Assembly: GCF_026210795.1 (NCBI RefSeq)
Contig: NC_089431.1
Span: 5,766,001 to 5,830,000, forward strand
Direction: 5' to 3'
DNA length: 64,000 nt
Source: Rhizophagus irregularis
Taxonomy: Eukaryota; Glomeromycota; Glomeromycetes; Glomerales; Glomeraceae
Below are positions 1-11,763 of this stretch, one piece after another. A model generated the notes under the pieces. That model ran no database searches. It worked only from the letters and a program-made list of their open reading frames with translations, and was not told the origin of the DNA. Position 1 is the first letter of the stretch; each line of letters starts with the position of its first letter. The translations under genes were made by a program, and so were the position numbers.

Positions 1-3000
1 ATGAGAAATTTTTCACATGAGGATATTAAAAGGAATATGCAGAGTTTGGGAATGTCCGAAATGAAATCAGAATTACTTAATAAACTCAAGGAAGATCAGA
101 AGAAAAGGTCCGCGAAATATTTAAAAAGACAAGTACGCGTAATTGAAGCTCCCTCAAATAAAGAAAAAAATCAATGGATGGTACGTTTTCAAAAACAGAA
201 AGATGATGAAGCGCGTTTGATGCCAAATGTGAGCCTTTTCTACAAGAAGATATTATCTTTAAATTATACCGCAAGTAGCGAATTACCGCCAAAGTCTTGC
301 TTAAGTAATTATAAATCGATTCCAAATACATTTTTATCAGTCGAACATTATGTGCAAATTTTTGAGCCGTTTCTTATTTTGGAATGTTGGCAGAATTTGG
401 TAAATTCAAAAGAAAAAGCGAATAATGAAGATCAGATGGACATTTTTATAGAAAACGTTTGTATGATCGATGATTTTATTGAGGTTTCGTTCAATTGTGA
501 ACAGCACAATAGGGGTCACTTTCTGGAAAGTGATCTGTTTCATATTCAGTACGAAGCTTCAGAGCAAGAATCTTTACAATATAATATTCAAAATTTGGTT
601 ATAGTTAAAAATAATAAATTATTACTTTACTTGAATGATTTTTCTCATGATGTTCGACGTTTTTTATTTCGAGACAGTAAATGGAAGGCATATCGAATTA
701 TGAGGTTAGTGATAATAAATTCATTTTTTTTCTTTTTCTAAACCATTTTTCTAAAAAAGATTTTTTATTCCTTCTTTTTTATCTCGAAGTTTAACGTCAG
801 TAACACGAGAATATGCAGCTTTAATTTCCATGTCGAAATTTTCACTAAAGAATCAAATTATTAACCCAAAAATTCCTATTACAACATCATCATCGTCTAC
901 TCAAAGACTCGAACATTACAAAAAGAATTTTCATGTTAATTATTTACAGGCAGAAATTATTGGGAAAATTCTAGACAACGATTGTGGTTTTTCATTAGTT
1001 AAAGGTCCACCAGGAACCGGAAAATCGGAAATGGTCGTTGGTTTAATTTCCGCTTTAAGAGAACATTCAGATGTTCAAGGAACGTGTCTCATTTGTGCGC
1101 CTAGTAATATAATTGTTAGTATACTGGTTAAGAAATTAAAGGCTGGAATATTTGATTCAGCAGGAAATCTTGTTAGAGTTAATATTGTATATTTGGGACT
1201 TTTAGGTTCTATCACAAATGATATGAGAGATGTGTCCTTAGATTTTTTAGCCGAAAAAATGATGTTGGAAGTAAGAGGAGGTTACGTAAAAGATTTTTCT
1301 TATTATAAAAGAAAAGTATTGGAAGGAGCACATATAATATGCTCCACATTGATTGAAAGTGGTCATGAAATATTGTCAACTTTAAATATTAATTTCAGCA
1401 CGCTCATAATTGATAATGTGACTCAGGCAACCGAGCTAAGTTCGCTAATACCTTTAAAATATAATCCAAAGCGTGTTGTATTAATTGGAGATCCAAATCA
1501 GTCGTCACCAACAGTCTTATCAAAAATAGCAAAGCAATTTTCTTATGATCAAAGTTTATTTACTCGCATACAAAAAAATTGTCCATCATCAATTAATACA
1601 CTAAAAATTCAATATAGAATGCATAAAGAAATAAGCAAATTTCCCAATCAATTTTTCTACGATTCACTTATTAAAAATGCCGATTATTTATTACAAAAGC
1701 GAAATCGACCATGGTATCGAAATCAATTCTTTTCGCCTTACAGATTTTTTAATGTCGAGAGAATAAGGAATGAAAAAAATAACTCCGAAGCAAAAATTAT
1801 TTCTCAAGCATGTAAGAGATTAATTAAGGATTTTTCTCAAGTAAATGTAAGCAAAATTTTTAATTGAGATCAATTTTACTTGTTTGATTTAATTAATTTA
1901 ATTCATTCAAAATGAAAAAGTTTGAAGGTCGAATTGGTATTATCATTCCGGATAAAGGTCAAAAAGTTGATTTTATAAAAGAACTTACGAATGATACATT
2001 TATTGAATTCGAAATCGATACACTGGTAAAACTTATTTTCTATTTGCAATATTATTTCTTTTTATATTATTTTATTTTTATTAATTGTATTATTTGTTAT
2101 AAATTAAGGATGCATTTCAAGGTCAAGAGAAAGATATCATAATATTATCATGTTTTTGCGCTATCGAAGGTAAGTATCATAATTTTATACCTAATAAATA
2201 ATACAGATATATTAATATTTAAATTCAATTTAACTTTTATAGAGAAAATTTCTGAATTTTTGAGAGATTCAAAAAGTTTGAATGTCGCTCTTACTCGTGC
2301 AAAAAGTTCTTTATGGATTTTTGGTTCAGCGAAAATTCTTGTGCAAAACGATGTCTGGAAAGCAGTAATTGAAGATGCTAAGGATCGTGGATGTTATACA
2401 GAGGTCAGTCTTAATATGATTTATTTATTAAACAATTTACATGAAAAAATGGACTTTAACCATTTAACTTTATTAGGCATTCAATAATATGTTTTCTGGG
2501 GTGGATAGTATAGCTGAAGATGACTCACTTATGTTAGAAGAGAATATAGAAAATGATAATGGACCAAATAACCGATCTATATCGTTACAATCGGGACTTC
2601 TAGTTCAATTTAACGATCCGATTCCACCAGAAGAATTTCCTTCACTTTCGCATTTTCGTTCACCTCATGTATATTATGAACGAAGGTCAGTCCATCAAAG
2701 GAGAAGTTTTTCCGGAAATCATCATCGAAGATATTCTCCAATTAAAGTTGATATTCGCGAACGTCTTTCGTTTAGTGGACATCGATATCATGATAAAAGA
2801 AGCGAATGTGACCCAAGTGATGAATGTTATTCGTTAGGACTATCACAATCATCAATAAGGGGGGATTATGATAATGATGAAAGAAATTTGAGATTACAAA
2901 TAAGTGAAACTAATATAAATAATGATTATAGCGAAGATTATGAACATTATGATGATGAAATGGTTATTGAACGTTCATCATCACCCGAAGAGGACTCTAA

Positions 3001-3139
3001 ACACAGAAAATTTAAAAACGAGAAAAAGACTCAAGTTTACCACGATTATGATAAAGATCGTAGTCCTCAAATTCATTTAGAATATTGTGATGGTCAAAAA
3101 AAATTATTATTGGAAAAGAAACGGTATACCGTTAGATGA
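1..3139 (+). CDS. SEN1: Sen1/senataxin-like SF1 RNA/DNA helicase, 5' partial
   Basis: Six exons fit in phase: <1-704, 790-1840, 1921-2025, 2109-2169, 2243-2403, 2477-3139. The first ATG of the window is probably internal, because the Sen1 pre-helicase region (LFYKKILSLNY, then PFLILECWQ) is already under way; the gene starts upstream. Helicase motifs in order are GPPGTGKSE (Walker A, 1004-1030), IIDNVTQATELSS (motif II, DN at 1412-1417), GDPNQSSPTV (motif III), QYRMHKEISKFP (motif IV), DAFQGQEKDIII (motif V) and NVALTRAKSSLW (motif VI). The tail from about 2477 is Ser/Asp/Arg-rich and low-complexity, as in Sen1. Known Sen1 proteins are nuclear helicases that unwind R-loops and terminate Pol II transcription. 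Motif II normally reads DExxQ; here the catalytic Glu is Asn and motif III has SS where LP is usual, so catalysis may be impaired. The other motifs and all splice phases are intact, so this looks like an expressed paralogue and not a relic. Confidence 0.88.
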
Positions 3140-3972
3140 TCATAAGAATAGAGAATCTTATTTTCGGAGTTTGGGAATAAGGCAATATTAACATATGGAA
3201 CATGAAAATATGGTTTACTCATAATACCTATTTTTACAGAAGGATCACTCACTACAGTAGATATTAAAATAGAAAGGGATCCAAATTAAGAAAAAGTAAC
3301 AAAATTTTAGGAAATAACAAATTATTTCTCACAATTAGATTAAAGAATAGGAATGTGGTTATTTTGTAATGAGAATTATTGGCTAGGAATCCTTTTACAC
3401 TACATGATAAATCAAAATAATAATAACTTTTCATTTTCTTTTAAGAAATCAAGAATAATGTCCAGGCATGAGTAGAAACGTAGAACACAAAAAAAAAAAA
3501 AAAAAATAGGTTAAAATCATGTTATTATAAATCATAATAACTGTTTCAGTTTATCCGTTTCAGAACAACCTTCAATAATTTTTATATCCCAAATTCTTGA
3601 ATGATTTAATGGGTAATTTACTTTAAATTTGAAACTAGACATTTTTCGGTAAATTTCTTTTAACATTTAAACCATATACTATTGGGAATGATTCACGTAA
3701 ACGGAATCAAAAATTATTAAATTATTTTAGATTATAATAAAGAAGGTAATTTTATCTGGAAGGATGACATTAAACATTTAGAAATTTTGAATTGCATCAA
3801 GAACTAGTTAGTATTGTAAGTGTGAAATTCGAGCATTCGTTAAAACCTGACAATGTTTATCAAGTGGCTTCCCAGAAATTACTACCGTGAACAATAGGCG
3901 TATATCCTTGTTTCGTTTCATTTTATTTTACTTTACTTTATTAACAATTAGAAGCTATCGTAATTAATATTC
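3140..3972. other. intergenic spacer, no gene seen
   Basis: AT-rich convergent spacer between the Sen1-like gene and the kinase-like gene on the other strand. It contains an A tract near 3490-3506 and no long reading frame or repeat that I can support. Confidence 0.6.
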
Positions 3973-5029
3973 CTATTCCTTATCCGATTCGCCAAATAAT
4001 TCAGCTAACCTATCACACCATTCTAATACGATACTTTCAAGTTTATTTATACTAGGTCTAACAGAAGGATCTTGAGCCCAACACATTTTAATCACTTCAT
4101 TATATATACTAGGAGCATTATCACTCAATCTTGGTCTTTCTCCTTGACAAATATTAACAGTTAAAATCATATCATGTTGTTTGTCTTTAAATGGAAATTC
4201 ACCTGTACTTAATTCACACATTACAATACCAACACTATAAATATCCGAAGCTTGAATGTATTCTTTACCTTTTAAAACCTCAGGTGCTAAGTAAGGTAGA
4301 ATACCATAAATTCCTTCTTTTTCATTTTTATTTCCAATAGGAGCCACAGGTCTTGTTAGACCGGATGTTGGAAGATAAGCGATTAATAATTTCCCTTCAT
4401 TATTTCTGGAAAGGAGAATGTTTTTACTGTGTATGTCTTTGTGCATAAAACCTTGTTCATGAATTGTTTTTAGATCACGGAGAAATGAGGAAAGAATCAA
4501 TAGTTTTTTGTTCCAATTGAGAGATGAAAAATTGCTGTCAAGATAATCATGTAAATCCCCTTCTTCCGCATATTTAATTATGGAAATATAATTATTCAAG
4601 TGATCTTTGGTAATTCCATAAATTGGCAAGAATTTATCAGGAGATTTATTATAGCAAATATAATGATATTGGACCTGTTAATAATAATAAATAAATAACA
4701 GATAATAATAATTAATAATAATTTAGTTACTGCGCCATTAATGAATATCTAAAATCACATACCTGATTTAAAATCGAAGATAATTCCTTTTCCCAATCAA
4801 TTATTTTAAGCACAACCATTAAAGGACCAACTCTTTTTTGTTTTTGTTTATCACCAATAATTGGACCATTAATCCATTTTGCGATACGAATATTTGAAAT
4901 TCCCCCACTTGCAAGAGATTTTATATTTTCAAATTGTTCGTAAGGTATCCATTCAAAATTTTGTGAATTTGATAAATTTTCTTGTATTTTAATAATAAAA
5001 TTATCAATAACTTCGTAACCTGAAGTCAT
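3973..5029 (-). CDS. TKL-like pseudokinase
   Basis: Two exons in phase 0: 5029-4763 and 4674-3973, giving 322 aa. The N-terminus has the linker SGYEVIDNF...FEWIPYEQF, which also opens the kinase domain of the gene at 11764. The glycine loop is ASGGIS (residues 40-45), not GxGxxG. The ATP Lys is kept (VVLK, K75), and the catalytic loop is intact (HKDIHSKN, D169, N174). The DFG/DLG metal-binding triplet is replaced by TSG (192-194) inside an altered stretch AYLPTSGLTRP, so the Mg-binding Asp is missing. The APE motif (LAPEVL) and DIYSVG are present. The loss of both the glycine loop and DFG, with an otherwise open frame and clean intron, argues for a pseudokinase with a binding or scaffold role, not a decayed gene. 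There is no membrane segment, so it is probably cytosolic. Confidence 0.85.
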
Positions 5030-5962
5030 TTTTAAAGGAAAAAGAAAAAATCATATATTTTATCTGTCAAGAAATTTTGAATTTTTTTTTTTCGGTATTT
5101 TTATATGAAAAAAAGTGATTTAGAAGAGATTTACGTGTCACACTCAAATTTTAAATCCATAATAAGACAAAATTTCATCGATCAAAACCATTTGCACAAC
5201 CAATTTATGTAATATTTATTCTAAAAAGAGAAATGAAATTTCGATTTTAGGAACATTGTTTCAAAAAAGTTAATTCTTTATATAAAATAATGAATTTTTT
5301 ATTATTATTAAAATACGGGAAAAATCAAATTAAGTATTATTCAAATACTATTCATTGTTTTCTTTCCATTAAAAAAAAAATATAATATAATCATTTAGCT
5401 AAATTCTTTAAAATTTTGATTTACTTTGATAAATAATGATCATGAAACACTTTTTTTTTTTTATGCTAATTATCTTAGCGCACATAAAATGACAAGTGAA
5501 ATTTGTGAAACTGTTACATTACAAAAGCAGGTTATCGACAAATAAAGCTTCATTTTTTTTTTTTACAATTGATAATCCAGATAACGAATTTTTTTTATTT
5601 TACTTTTTTTTTTTTTATATAATATTAGCTTTATTAAAATTACAAAGGAAAATTTCGGAGTTTTAAGAGTTTTACAAAAAAAAATGTTCTTTCATGTCTT
5701 AATGAATAATAAAATCACCTAAAAAAACTATTTTACAAAACAATGTACAAATCAAAGGAATTCCCTTTTTAAAAAATATTTTTTTTTTTTTTTCCAGCTC
5801 CTTTTATGTATTTTTTGCAGGAATTTTTTTTTTTAGTTCTAACATTCACTTAATTCGCTTTATAATTTCTTTCGAACTTTTAATCTTTTTATATATTAAT
5901 TTGTTCCGGCAACTCTATCAGAGATAGTTTTTTTTTATGTCGGAAGCAGCACGTGATGGAGA
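5030..5962. other. intergenic spacer with homopolymer tracts
   Basis: Very AT-rich stretch with many T and A runs of 8-14 bases. No coding potential seen. It holds the presumptive promoter of the pseudokinase next to 5029 and the 3' flank of the coiled-coil gene. Confidence 0.6.
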
Positions 5963-7936
5963 TCAATCCGTGGTCTCGTAATTAGTAGAGATTCCATCTC
6001 TCAAAACGCTAACGAGGCCGACAACAGGTCTTACATAAACTGCATACAAGACCGACGTGGCAATACTAGCAGATACGGTAATGGTGTTATATAATGGATT
6101 AACCACCAATGTACTTACAAGGGTGCCCTTCGAATAAATCTGTGGTGATTGTGATTGACTGGCTTGAATCAATGCCCCCTGTTGTGCTATAATTAGATTC
6201 TGATTCTCGCCCTGAGTTATTCTCAATCGAGAACCATCTCCATTTGTTAATAATAATTGTTGACTTCCCCCACTCCTGCAGAAATAAAAAAAAAGAGTTA
6301 ATTAAAGAAAGAAAAGAATGAAAGAAAAAATTCATGAAACTTGAAATATAAATCTTACGCACAACTGTCCCACAATAGATTTTAGATTAATTATTTCATC
6401 ATTTTGTCTATCAATCTTTGTTTCTAAACGTTTAATAGTTTCTTCAAACATTTTACTAACGCTTGTACCATCAACTTCGTCTTTTTGTACATTAACTTTC
6501 GATTCTAAACGTTGCATCGTTTCTGTCATACGTTTAGAAAGGTCAATTTGTTGTTGCATAATATGTTCCATTGAATTAAATTTAGTAATTTGAACATCTT
6601 TTTCGGCAACTTTAGCTTCAAGTTGCTCTTTAACATTATTCAAGGATTTATTAATTTCTTCAAGTTCCTGCAACTATAAAATATCATATGTAAATAATGG
6701 ATACTGTATGCACTCCATTCAAAAAAACGTAATTATTATAATGCTTACCGTTTTGGTGTTGTTACTATCACTTTGTTGTTCAATGGTATTTGTGATTGAG
6801 TTCGGCTTGATATTTTTAGTTGAAATAGTAAGAGGTACAGACTTTCCTTCATAAGGTTTCGATCCAATGATAGAATTAAAAGCATTATTCTGATCAACCT
6901 GATCTTCTTTTTCATCTTCAAATTCGAGCTTATTGGAATTATGAGTGATAAACTCGAATGGTGCAGATTGGGGTTCAATAGGTGTGACAATAAGTCGAGG
7001 GGTTATAGGAGTAGTAGGAGAACCGGAATTATATTCAGATTCATGTTTATTATTAACATTATTATTGGAAGAAATTTCTTGATCATCAAAGGAACTTTGT
7101 TGAGTGGATGAAATGGTCGATTGAACATCATCAACGGGGCTATCATCAGTACTTTTAATAGGTGAGAAATGATTATTAACATTATCAGTTCCGTTACCGA
7201 TTTGAGGGGATTCAACATTGTTATTGTCATTATTGTTATTATTATTATTATTATTACTATTTTTATTAATATCATTATTACTATTTTTATTACCATGAAC
7301 CTTTTTTGGACTTTTAATCATAGTTTCACCAGGTTCAAGAAAACTATTTTCAAATATATCTTGTGGTTTTGGAGATGATTTATTTTCAAAAAATTTACCA
7401 AGGTTAACACTGATACGTTTTACTTTTTTAGATGATTTGTCTTTCTCTAAATTTTCGGCGTTACTATTTTGTCTAGATTTTGTTCCCTTCTTTGAGGTAG
7501 TATCATTTTCAGGTTTTTCATCATCATCAGAAAAGAAAATGTAACCATGTCCATGTTTTGATGCATCACTATTAGATGAAGTACGAGAAGTAGGACGGAC
7601 CTGCTTTTCAACTGTATTATTACGTTTATTATTGTCCTTATCTTTATTAAAGATTCCCGATAGAGAACGAACCAAACCTTCAGAATGTTTTTCTTTTTCT
7701 TCTTTTTCTTTATCATCCTTTTTAGGATTGAACATACTTATAAAACTATTACGTTTCTTGCGCTTAGAAGAAGAAAGGTTTCTAACTTCTTTGTTATCCT
7801 CAAAATTGATTTTTTTTGACTCATCAACAAAAGAAGAAGCCGAAGAGGAATAATTATCCTTTGATGTTTCAGAAGAGTTATCAACATCTTCTTCATAAAC
7901 ATTATTATTATTAACATTAGTTTCGTAAGTTGCCAT
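5963..7936 (-). CDS. low-complexity coiled-coil protein, function unknown
   Basis: Three exons: 7936-6749, 6673-6363 (or to 6359) and 6275-5963. Residues 1-396 are low-complexity: Asn/Ser/Asp-rich, with basic patches (SSKRKKRNS, SKKVKRISVNLGKFFENK) and an Asn run. Exon 2 (MEHIMQQQIDLSKRM..., LESKV..., LETKIDRQNDEI) is a strong coiled coil of about 100 residues. The C-terminus from exon 3 is hydrophobic and Val-rich (TLVSTLVVNPLYNTITVS, then YAVYVRPVVGLVS) when the upstream donor is used. The start ATG at 7936 is the first in frame and is followed by MATYETNVNNNN. I do not recognise the family; a cytoskeletal or vesicle scaffold is only a guess. The donor of intron 2 is ambiguous: two GT sites 4 nt apart (GTGCGTAAG, 6362 and 6358) put exon 3 in different frames. 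Confidence 0.75.
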
Positions 7937-10637
7937 ACTTTTTTTTTATCTTAAAACAAAAACAATAGAAAAAAGAAAAAAAAAGAAAGAAAGAAAATGA
8001 GGATTTAACTCTTATTTTTATTATTTGTTATTTGTTATTTTGTTATTTATATTTTTTTTTTTTTTGGTTCAAAGAAAAAAAAGTCGGAGAAAGGGTGTAC
8101 TCTTTTTATAATAAATGTGGTTACGAAAAGTAACGAGAAAGTATGTTTTACCACATAATATAATTTAAATTTAAGTATATCGGATAAAATCAAATAAAGA
8201 AAAAAAAGATTCCAGCCACTAATTAAAATGGTTAAGATTTTCATTTAATATATATAATAAAGTAAAAATATATAAGTTAAGTACATGTCATGTAATATCC
8301 GAATGTGTAATTTTGTAAAACATTTTCTTTTATTGGCGGGAAATTGATCCACAATTTAAAATATGGCCGATATATGGAACGTGCATATAAATTATATAAA
8401 TTGTATAAATTGATGGTTATAAAGCACATAAACATTATACTCATTTGATATACATCAAAAAGTTTATTTTTTATATGTATGTATAATACATAATACAATC
8501 TTAGTTTAGCTAAAGAAAAAAAAAAATAATAAATGAAAAATAAAGATTATCAGATAAAATTTTTTTGAAACAAATATTCACAAATTAAGCTTAGTAAAAA
8601 AAAACATGTTTCAAAATTATTCTAAAATGAATAAAACCACGTAAATGTGAGGTTTTTTTTTTGAACAAAGAAATCTTTTTCTGGAATTATAAGGTAAGAA
8701 AAATTTATCCGGTTCGATTTTAGAAAAATAAAGTTGGTTTATAAAAAGATCTGAAAGAACGTGCGAGCGTTATCAATCAAAAATTATTATTTTTATGGCT
8801 GAGCATTGACCACTCCTTTCATTTTCACATTTTTTCACACTTACTCATATATTGTAAACTAGTCTTGTGACTTATTAAACTATAAGTGTGTGGGAAATAT
8901 AAAGTTCAATCAAGGGTTTACTATTAAAATTTTCCTTTTTCATTTCAAAACTTTTGTAAATCTTTTCTAAATTTGATTAGGAAAAATAAGGACTCATTGA
9001 AGTTTTCCTTGGAAAAGAACAAATCCGGCGTTAACATTGCAGATTACAAACATTTGGTTTTCATTCGATTGTTCTTTCATTTTCATATCTACCAAAATAT
9101 TTATTCTTGGATGACTGCTTAAATTTAAAAATTTTGAGGCGTAAAAAAAAAATAATAAATTCAATAATAAAGTTGCAACAATATCATGTGAAAAGTTGAT
9201 CAAAAAAAACTTGAAATTTGTTTGTGCGTAAAAAAATTTCATTAAGGACTTAATCTAATACATATCATATCATATATATCATAATCATATAAAGTAATAG
9301 ATGCTCGTGTGTGCATCATGTGGGCATTTGTACGCATCATCGCTGTGTGAAATGTTCCATATCATGCATCATCTAATGAATGAATTATCGAAATCTTTCG
9401 GTGATATCTATCTGCTTATATTTATTTATGTATGCGCCTAGAATCATAGAACTATCAAATGTACTTACTTGTATGCATATTCTTAATATGGGTTTTAGAT
9501 TGAAAATTTCGAAAATTATGGCTAATTTCTTAAAAAGTTGTGACAAGTATGATAACGAGTTTGCTTAATTTCGATATAAATGTATATATAGTATACATAT
9601 AAAATATACTGTATATATTATATATACATTCATAATATATATATACATGCATATATATATACTGTCAAAAATGACACAAAATTCTGGTATTCATTTTACC
9701 TGTTACACTTAAAAAAAAAAAATTCAGTATTATCCAGAATTTATTGTTTAAAATTCACATAATAAAAATAATGGAACTGCGTGTAATGTAAAATAACTAA
9801 ATTATGTAATTGTTATCTATCTGCGTACAAACAAAATTTTATTTCAAATCTTGGTTGTAATCCGGTTATACCCAGTTTTCGCATATGAAAAAGTTTGAAA
9901 AGTTTTATCACGTTATCGTACGATCTGCATATCACAAAATTCGGAATTTTGCGCAATTTCAGTAATTGTTATTAATAATCGGCATATCCAGGAAAAAAAA
10001 AAAATTGAACATAATCAGCATATATTGTCAAAAGTCATTATGATATCATTTCGTGATTATTTTAAAAAAGTGCATTATAATAATAATTTGAAGTTCGAGT
10101 GATTGATGATGTAAGAAAATTTAGTTTTTTATTTAAGCATCTCGATCATCTCGGCGGTGGATTCCGTACAGAAAAGTCATCATTGTTCACGTCACATACA
10201 TCACAATCTTTTTTATAGTATATTGATCGAATTGTACGACCTTCCTAAATATGACGCGATTTATCGCGTTTTCTGTATTGGTAAATGCCTATAAGCCTAT
10301 ATTCTAATAAATCTGGGGATATCATATTATATCACGTGTGACTGCATTTTTATCATGAGTATCAACAATGTAAACTTTACAACAATCAATTCAAAATAAT
10401 AGTGAAACGTTATCGACAAATGTGAACGCCTACAAAGAATGTTGTTAAGATCTACAATAATAGCAGATTCGACAATTCCTTGCAACATTATAATGGACTT
10501 ATTGAAAAAAGGAAGAATTTTACGAAGAATTTTACTCTGAACCTATCAAAGTTTATATTACGTAAATAAAAAAGTTTTTGTGCTTGCTTTTGAAATTTGA
10601 ATGTTTAATATTAATTTACATTCAGGAAGTGTAGATT
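7937..10637. other. long intergenic region
   Basis: No convincing gene. It contains the promoter side of the coiled-coil gene, an AT dinucleotide-rich palindromic stretch at about 9575-9660, and scattered short frames of 60-80 codons that look random. A short CATCATG/GCATCAT-rich patch lies at 9300-9375. Confidence 0.55.
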
Positions 10638-11015
10638 ATAACTGATTTACCACAAGGATTGCTATGTATATCATGTGGCCGAAGGCACATGTTAGAGTAG
10701 CATCCTAGTGTAAATCAGTTATCATTAAACATGATTGATAATAAAGTTATTGGATATGTATAACGTAAGCAACTGAGACCTTTTCATGTATTTTATTTAT
10801 TATTTTATGAATAAGTGATCAAAATTTTTGTATATCACTAACGCTAATTATAAAGTGACCAAAATTTGTGTATCGCTATTATAAAGTGATCAATAACATA
10901 CGTGAAAATTGTCCAGTGCTTACATAAGCATATACAATAGTCATGTTTATAATAACTAATCTAACATGTGGCCGAAGGCCACATGATATACATAGAAATC
11001 CTACAACAATTACTT
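10638..11015. repeat. foldback/inverted repeat pair with GGCC-GAA-GGCC hairpin
   Basis: 10638-10722 is a hairpin whose outer arms ATAACTGATTTA and TAAATCAGTTAT match perfectly. Its centre (about 10654-10697) recurs inverted at about 10962-11010. That second copy contains a perfect 21-bp hairpin, CATGTGGCC-GAA-GGCCACATG (10965-10985). The two copies bracket about 270 bp without coding potential. This is the architecture of a small non-autonomous foldback or MITE-like element; I saw no clear target duplication. Confidence 0.55.
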
Positions 11016-11763
11016 ATTTTCTTTATTTTCTATTATGAAATTACATTATTTAATCGGTATCCTTAAGAATTTATAAATTTCATAATGAAAAATATTTATA
11101 AGTATCAAACGTTTTGTACATTTGGATTTTTATTTATTTATTTTATGTCAAGCGGGCAAGTGAATATGTAGTACAATCAAAAAGAAAGTTATTAACTACC
11201 AAAAACAGTTGTCATCTAACAAAAAATCAGACCCTCGCTTGTAAAGAGATTTAGGGTGACCCAACTAGTGCCACCCTAAACCCACCCCGGACCACCTACA
11301 TCAGTAGGTTACATTTACTTGGAACTTTTTAATCTCTTAGATCTGATAGGATTAATTCATATCACGTGATATGGTTAAATGCAACTGTTATATTGTCAAG
11401 CTGGCCAGAAATTATGGAATTTAAAATGATACTCGGTGCCGAAAATTTCCGATTTCTTTTTTATTTGTTTGACTAAAATCATGAATTCAATAACAATACC
11501 TTAATTTGGAATAACGAAATAAATTTGTGTGAAACCGAAACAATCGGCTTAGTGGTCCCATAACCAAAATATTTGCTGTATTTTGATAATCAAATAAATT
11601 TAATAAATTTACAATGGAGAATCAGATCACATGATTATCCTTACGCTTTCGTTCAAATGTATTTATTTGGTAAATAAGTGTACCCTCTTTTATAAATTGA
11701 ATTCGTTTACCGTAAATTTTTCTTTCTTTTTTTTTAAAAAAAAAAAGATAAATCAAAATAAAA
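11016..11763. other. intergenic upstream region of membrane kinase
   Basis: No gene. A GC-richer patch at about 11220-11310 carries an imperfect inverted repeat around TTAGGGTGAC...GCCACCCTAA and looks like a short dispersed repeat dropped into AT-rich DNA. The last 100 bases hold T and A tracts just before the ATG. Confidence 0.5.
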
